DNA of 64,000 bases from JAAEPI01 sp965212145 (GTDB lineage Bacteria > Bacteroidota > Bacteroidia > Cytophagales > Cyclobacteriaceae): NCBI GenBank assembly GCA_965212145.1, contig CBDBUY010000009.1, positions 186,001-250,000 of the forward strand, read 5' to 3'. Position 1 is the first letter of the stretch, and every line of letters starts with the position of its first letter. Below, piece after piece: positions 60,812 through 64,000 of this stretch. A model generated the notes under the pieces. It saw only the letters and a program-made list of their open reading frames with translations, was not told the origin of the DNA and made no database searches. The position numbers and the translations under genes were made by a program.

Positions 60812-63517
60812 CTATTGCCTCATTTTCTCAATTTCGGCTTTTACTTCTTCCTTGGTGTCACCAACGATGATCTTCTCCATCTTTGTGACTTTATCACCCT
60901 CTTTTGATTCGCTGCTTACTGTCGCCTGGAAAGTGCCATCTTCAAGCTGCTTCATCTCAACTTTCATTTCACCTCCTATGCTTTCGTTTCCGGTCTTGGA
61001 ATCCACATAAGCTTTAACTTCTTCCATGGTACCAGTCATTTCCTCAGTGAATTCATTGCCATCTTCTGACGAAGTGATCATTGCAGTCACAGTGCCATCT
61101 TCGTTTTTCTGCATCTTCACCTCGACCGATTTTTCAACTTCTTTACCGCCTTTTGACACTTCCATGTTCATCCCTTTTCCAGAAAGGTATGCCTTGATGT
61201 CAGCATCTGATCCTTTCATTTTTTCAACGCTCCCATCTTTCATGGTGATCGTTGCAGTGACCATGTCCCCATCTTTTTCAATTCTCACGTCGGCAATGTC
61301 GCCAGTCATTTTTTCACCAGAAGCGTCGATCGTGATCATTGCATGAGCTTTGTGAAGTCCACCTTCGCCATTGCCATAAACTTCACCCAAGATTGGTGCG
61401 ATAACCAATCCAACCAAGCAAGTCAATTTGATAAGGATGTTCATTGACGGCCCGGAAGTATCCTTGAATGGATCACCAACCGTATCTCCCGTCACTGCAG
61501 CTTTGTGAGCTTCAGATCCTTTGTAAGTCATTTCACCGTCGATCATGACGCCAGCCTCGAATGATTTCTTGGCATTGTCCCAAGCTCCACCGGCGTTGTT
61601 CTGGAAGATAGCCCAAAGAACACCCGAAACAGCAACTCCTGCCATGTAGCTACCCAGAGCTTCTGGTCCCATCAAGAAACCAATGAGAACCGGGGTTATA
61701 ATGGTGATGGCACCAGGAAGCATCATTTCTTTAATGGCTGCTTTGGTAGAAATATCAACGCATTTCCCATATTCTGGCGTTCCTGTTCCTTCCATGATTC
61801 CCGGAATTTCCTTGAACTGACGTCTTACTTCTTTCACCATTTCCATGGCGGCTTTTCCAACTGATCTCATGGCCAATGCGGAGAAGACCACTGGAATCAT
61901 TCCTCCAATGAATAGTGCAGCAAGCACATCGGCTTTGAAGATGTTGATTCCGTCTATACCTGTGAAAGTTACGTAAGCGGCGAAAAGCGCAAGAGCGGTC
62001 AAAGCAGCAGATGCGATCGCAAATCCCTTACCTACAGCAGCGGTTGTGTTACCGACTGAATCCAAAATGTCTGTTTTCTCTCTTACGTCCTCTGGAAGTT
62101 CGCTCATTTCAGCAATACCTCCGGCATTATCAGCGATAGGCCCAAAGGCATCAATGGCTAACTGCATGGCCGTGGTGGCCATCATGGCAGAAGCGGCAAT
62201 TGCCACACCATAGAACCCGGCAAACTCATAAGAAGACCAGATGGCTCCAGCGAAAAGTAGGATAGGAGCAAACGTTGAGATCATACCGGTAGAAAGACCA
62301 GAGATAATGTTAGTAGCTGCTCCGGTTGCCGAATTAGCCACAATGTCAAGGACTGGCTTTTTGCCAAGTCCAGTGTAATATTCTGTAAAGTAAGAGATCA
62401 AACCACCCACAGCGAGTCCTACAAGAACGGCATAGAACACATCCATTGCTGATACTTCCAGAATGCCTTCGCCGAAGAAACTCATTTGCATGGTTGCAGG
62501 AAGCATGATTGGTAGAATGAAGAAAAGAGCAACTCCTGTCAGGATGATTGAGCTCCAGTTTCCAATGTTCAATGCTTTTTGCACCTGTGCTTCTTTGGCA
62601 TCATTATTTGAAATCTTGATGAACAGGGTTCCGAAAAGTGAAAAGACGATTCCTAAACCTGCGATCACTAGTGGTAACAAGATTGGTCCGATTCCTCCGA
62701 ATGCATCATCGATAGACCCACCCATGTCTCGGATCACGTAATTTCCAAGAACCATGGAAGCAAGCACGGTGGCTACATAAGATCCGAAAAGGTCAGCGCC
62801 CATTCCTGCAACGTCTCCAACATTGTCTCCAACATTGTCCGCGATCGTTGCAGGATTACGTGGATCATCCTCTGGGATGCCGGCTTCTACCTTCCCTACA
62901 AGATCAGCTCCTACGTCTGCTGCTTTCGTATAAATTCCTCCACCAACTCTGGCGAAAAGCGCAATAGATTCTGCTCCCAGAGAGAATCCTGCAAGTGCTT
63001 CAAGTACCATGGTCATGTCATGAGTGTTTGACCATTCGCCACCCATGAACCACTGGAATATGATGATGAATAAAATGCTCAATCCGAAGACGGCAAGTCC
63101 TGCAACACCGAGTCCCATGACCGTACCTCCGGTGAATGAAACTTTCAATGCTTGTGGAAGGCTGGATCTAGCGGCCTGTGTCGTTCTTACATTGGCTGCC
63201 GTTGCGATTCTCATACCTATGTTCCCGGCAACTGCAGAGAAGATTGCTCCAATAACGAACGCCACCACGATAAACCAGTGAGTGGTTTCAACCATTCCGG
63301 AGATGACACCCAAAAGAGCGCCAGCTACAATAACGAAAATGGTCAATACCCGATACTCGGCTTTTAAGAAGGCTAAAGCACCTTCTCTGATGTGCTGGGC
63401 AAGATCTTGCATCTTTTGATCCCCAGCATCTTGCTTGTTTACCCACCGGGCTTTAAAGAACATTACAAGCAGTCCTAACAGCCCTAGAGCGGGCACTAGA
63501 TAGATGATTTTATCCAT
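60812..63517 (-). CDS. hppA: Membrane-bound pyrophosphatase with C-terminal repeat extension
   Basis: 901 residues; the family usually has 660-770. Sixteen membrane helices are seen in residues 1-715. The catalytic core has KAADVGADLVGKVEAGIPEDDPRNPATIADNVGDNVGD, typed in blocks here as DVGADLVGK, EDDPRNP and DNVGDNVGD; GNTTAA with Ala493 marks the potassium-dependent class (Lys in the potassium-independent class). The SLGAESIALFARVGGG block is like that of bacterial sodium-pumping forms. It couples pyrophosphate cleavage to sodium (or sodium and proton) export. Residues 722-901 form a three-repeat extension, probably periplasmic. Promoter box at 63548-63555. Confidence 0.95.
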   Translation of the reverse strand: MDKIIYLVPALGLLGLLVMFFKARWVNKQDAGDQKMQDLAQHIREGALAFLKAEYRVLTIFVIVAGALLGVISGMVETTHWFIVVAFVIGAIFSAVAGNIGMRIATAANVRTTQAARSSLPQALKVSFTGGTVMGLGVAGLAVFGLSILFIIIFQWFMGGEWSNTHDMTMVLEALAGFSLGAESIALFARVGGGIYTKAADVGADLVGKVEAGIPEDDPRNPATIADNVGDNVGDVAGMGADLFGSYVATVLASMVLGNYVIRDMGGSIDDAFGGIGPILLPLVIAGLGIVFSLFGTLFIKISNNDAKEAQVQKALNIGNWSSIILTGVALFFILPIMLPATMQMSFFGEGILEVSAMDVFYAVLVGLAVGGLISYFTEYYTGLGKKPVLDIVANSATGAATNIISGLSTGMISTFAPILLFAGAIWSSYEFAGFYGVAIAASAMMATTAMQLAIDAFGPIADNAGGIAEMSELPEDVREKTDILDSVGNTTAAVGKGFAIASAALTALALFAAYVTFTGIDGINIFKADVLAALFIGGMIPVVFSALAMRSVGKAAMEMVKEVRRQFKEIPGIMEGTGTPEYGKCVDISTKAAIKEMMLPGAITIITPVLIGFLMGPEALGSYMAGVAVSGVLWAIFQNNAGGAWDNAKKSFEAGVMIDGEMTYKGSEAHKAAVTGDTVGDPFKDTSGPSMNILIKLTCLVGLVIAPILGEVYGNGEGGLHKAHAMITIDASGEKMTGDIADVRIEKDGDMVTATITMKDGSVEKMKGSDADIKAYLSGKGMNMEVSKGGKEVEKSVEVKMQKNEDGTVTAMITSSEDGNEFTEEMTGTMEEVKAYVDSKTGNESIGGEMKVEMKQLEDGTFQATVSSESKEGDKVTKMEKIIVGDTKEEVKAEIEKMRQ
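60815..61354 (-). repeat. Three-fold repeat extension at the C-terminus of HppA
   Basis: Residues 722-901 of the pyrophosphatase. Three units of about 45-53 residues can be aligned by eye: 741-783 (ADVRIEKDGDMVTATI ... ADIKAYLSGKG), 796-844 (VEVKMQKNEDGTVTAMI ... EEVKAYVDSKTG) and 849-901 (MKVEMKQLEDGTFQATV ... EEVKAEIEKM). Each has a beta hairpin with EDGT, then a lysine/glutamate-rich helix. They are acidic and rich in Met. I know no such unit on standard membrane pyrophosphatases. Confidence 0.7.
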
Positions 63518-63547
63518 GATTCTCCGTCAGATTTTAAAAACAGGCTG

Positions 63548-63555
63548 CAAAGATA
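63548..63555 (-). promoter_or_regulatory. hppA promoter -7 box
   Basis: TATCTTTG on the minus strand, exact TAnnTTTG, 30 bases before the hppA ATG. No clear -33 TTG. Confidence 0.5.
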
Positions 63556-63598
63556 GGTTTTCGCCTAAGATTTAAAAGCGAATCAGAGTAAAGATGAT

Positions 63599-64000
63599 TT
63601 ACTGGTCTTTTGAGTTCGTATTGATATAGTTCAAGAATTCATTTTTGATGTTTTGATCCTTAAATTTTCCATCAAAATGAGCTGTCCCAGTGCGACTGTT
63701 TGTATCACCAACACCACGAGAAGAAACGCACATGTGACTGGCGTCAATTACTACAGCAACGTCATCCGTTTTCAAGACCGATTTCAGCTCTTCAGCAATC
63801 TGGACAGTTAATCTTTCCTGAACCTGAGGACGCTTAGAAAAATACTGTACGATACGGTTGATTTTGGACAGACCAATGACCTTTCCGCTAGAGAAATAGG
63901 CCACATGAGCCTTGCCATAAATAGGAACAAAGTGATGCTCGCAATGAGAGAAGAAAGTAATTTCCTTTTCTACAAGCATCTGGTCGTAATTGTACTTGTT
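63599..64000 (-). CDS. folE: GTP cyclohydrolase I (5' part cut by window edge)
   Basis: The last 133 codons of the gene; the frame is open to base 64000, so the true start lies outside. Motifs of the type I enzyme: zinc ligands in FFSHCEHHFVPIYGKAHVAY, VIGLSKINRIVQYFSKRPQVQERL, and the second cysteine and partner histidine in ASHMCVSSRGV. The enzyme makes dihydroneopterin triphosphate, the first step of folate and pterin synthesis. The 81-base gap to hppA contains that gene's promoter. Confidence 0.95.
   Translation of the reverse strand, partial: NKYNYDQMLVEKEITFFSHCEHHFVPIYGKAHVAYFSSGKVIGLSKINRIVQYFSKRPQVQERLTVQIAEELKSVLKTDDVAVVIDASHMCVSSRGVGDTNSRTGTAHFDGKFKDQNIKNEFLNYINTNSKDQ

Noticed and set aside
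1..64000. tRNA, rRNA, CRISPR, integrase or insertion-sequence features
   Set aside because: I saw no such gene, no repeat-spacer array, no transposase motif and no flanking direct repeats in any gap.

Overview
The window is a compact, gene-dense piece of a Bacteroidota chromosome, most likely from a marine or environmental member of the Cytophagales. Evidence for this: type IX secretion signatures (a PorT-like barrel beside ubiE and a protein with a gliding-type C-terminal sorting domain), several TonB-dependent receptors with carboxypeptidase-regulatory N-termini, lipoproteins with classical lipoboxes, DUF3857/transglutaminase proteins, many promoters that fit the Bacteroidota -7 consensus TAnnTTTG, and almost no Shine-Dalgarno sequences. 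I see no rRNA, tRNA, CRISPR array, insertion sequence, phage or integrase gene; it reads as core chromosome with ordinary accessory genes. No stretch over 300 bases is without a feature; the longest apparent gap (57611-58008) holds a decayed lipoprotein gene.

Layout. 1-5190 (minus): saccharopine dehydrogenase-like enzyme (cut by the window edge), an SDR oxidoreductase, PorT, UbiE/MenG, an M48 protease and a thioredoxin-like lipid-exported protein. 5314-6385: ECF sigma factor with a small membrane partner. 7749-11223 (minus): a metal-uptake unit made of a Fur/Zur-type regulator, a TonB receptor and a lipoprotein, with three copies of a 15-bp operator. 11277-16808 (plus): small membrane protein, outer-membrane protein, TPR histidine kinase, lone receiver protein and SulP transporter, the last three with consecutive TTG starts. 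16805-21440: a GT35 glucan phosphorylase homologue lacking the usual PLP lysine, and a TonB receptor under a perfect 26-bp palindrome of DtxR/MntR type. 21494-29859: hydrolases, small secreted proteins, a GT2 transferase, a DUF2306 membrane protein and a TPR protein.

29866-35115: two tandem leucyl/phenylalanyl-tRNA-protein transferase genes, a GAF histidine kinase and leuS. 35274-42118: a hypothetical, a pair of DUF3857 proteins (one with, one without the transglutaminase cysteine), and a DUF5916-like barrel. 42120-50074: class V aminotransferase, a conserved unknown, NSS and NhaC sodium-coupled transporters and a histone H1-like basic protein. 50092-58005: hisS, a type B T9SS cargo protein, YbaB/EbfC, a GT2 transferase, PspC, a probably abundant OmpA/TPR lipoprotein, pdhB and a broken BACON lipoprotein gene. 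58009-64000: a lipoprotein, ffh, a small secreted protein, a membrane pyrophosphatase with a three-repeat C-terminal extension, and folE (cut by the window edge).

The most notable observations are the repeat extension on the pyrophosphatase, the tandem aat genes, the two metal-type operator systems, the lysine-less phosphorylase and the decayed BACON lipoprotein. I did not find a clearly new multi-gene defence or mobile system.
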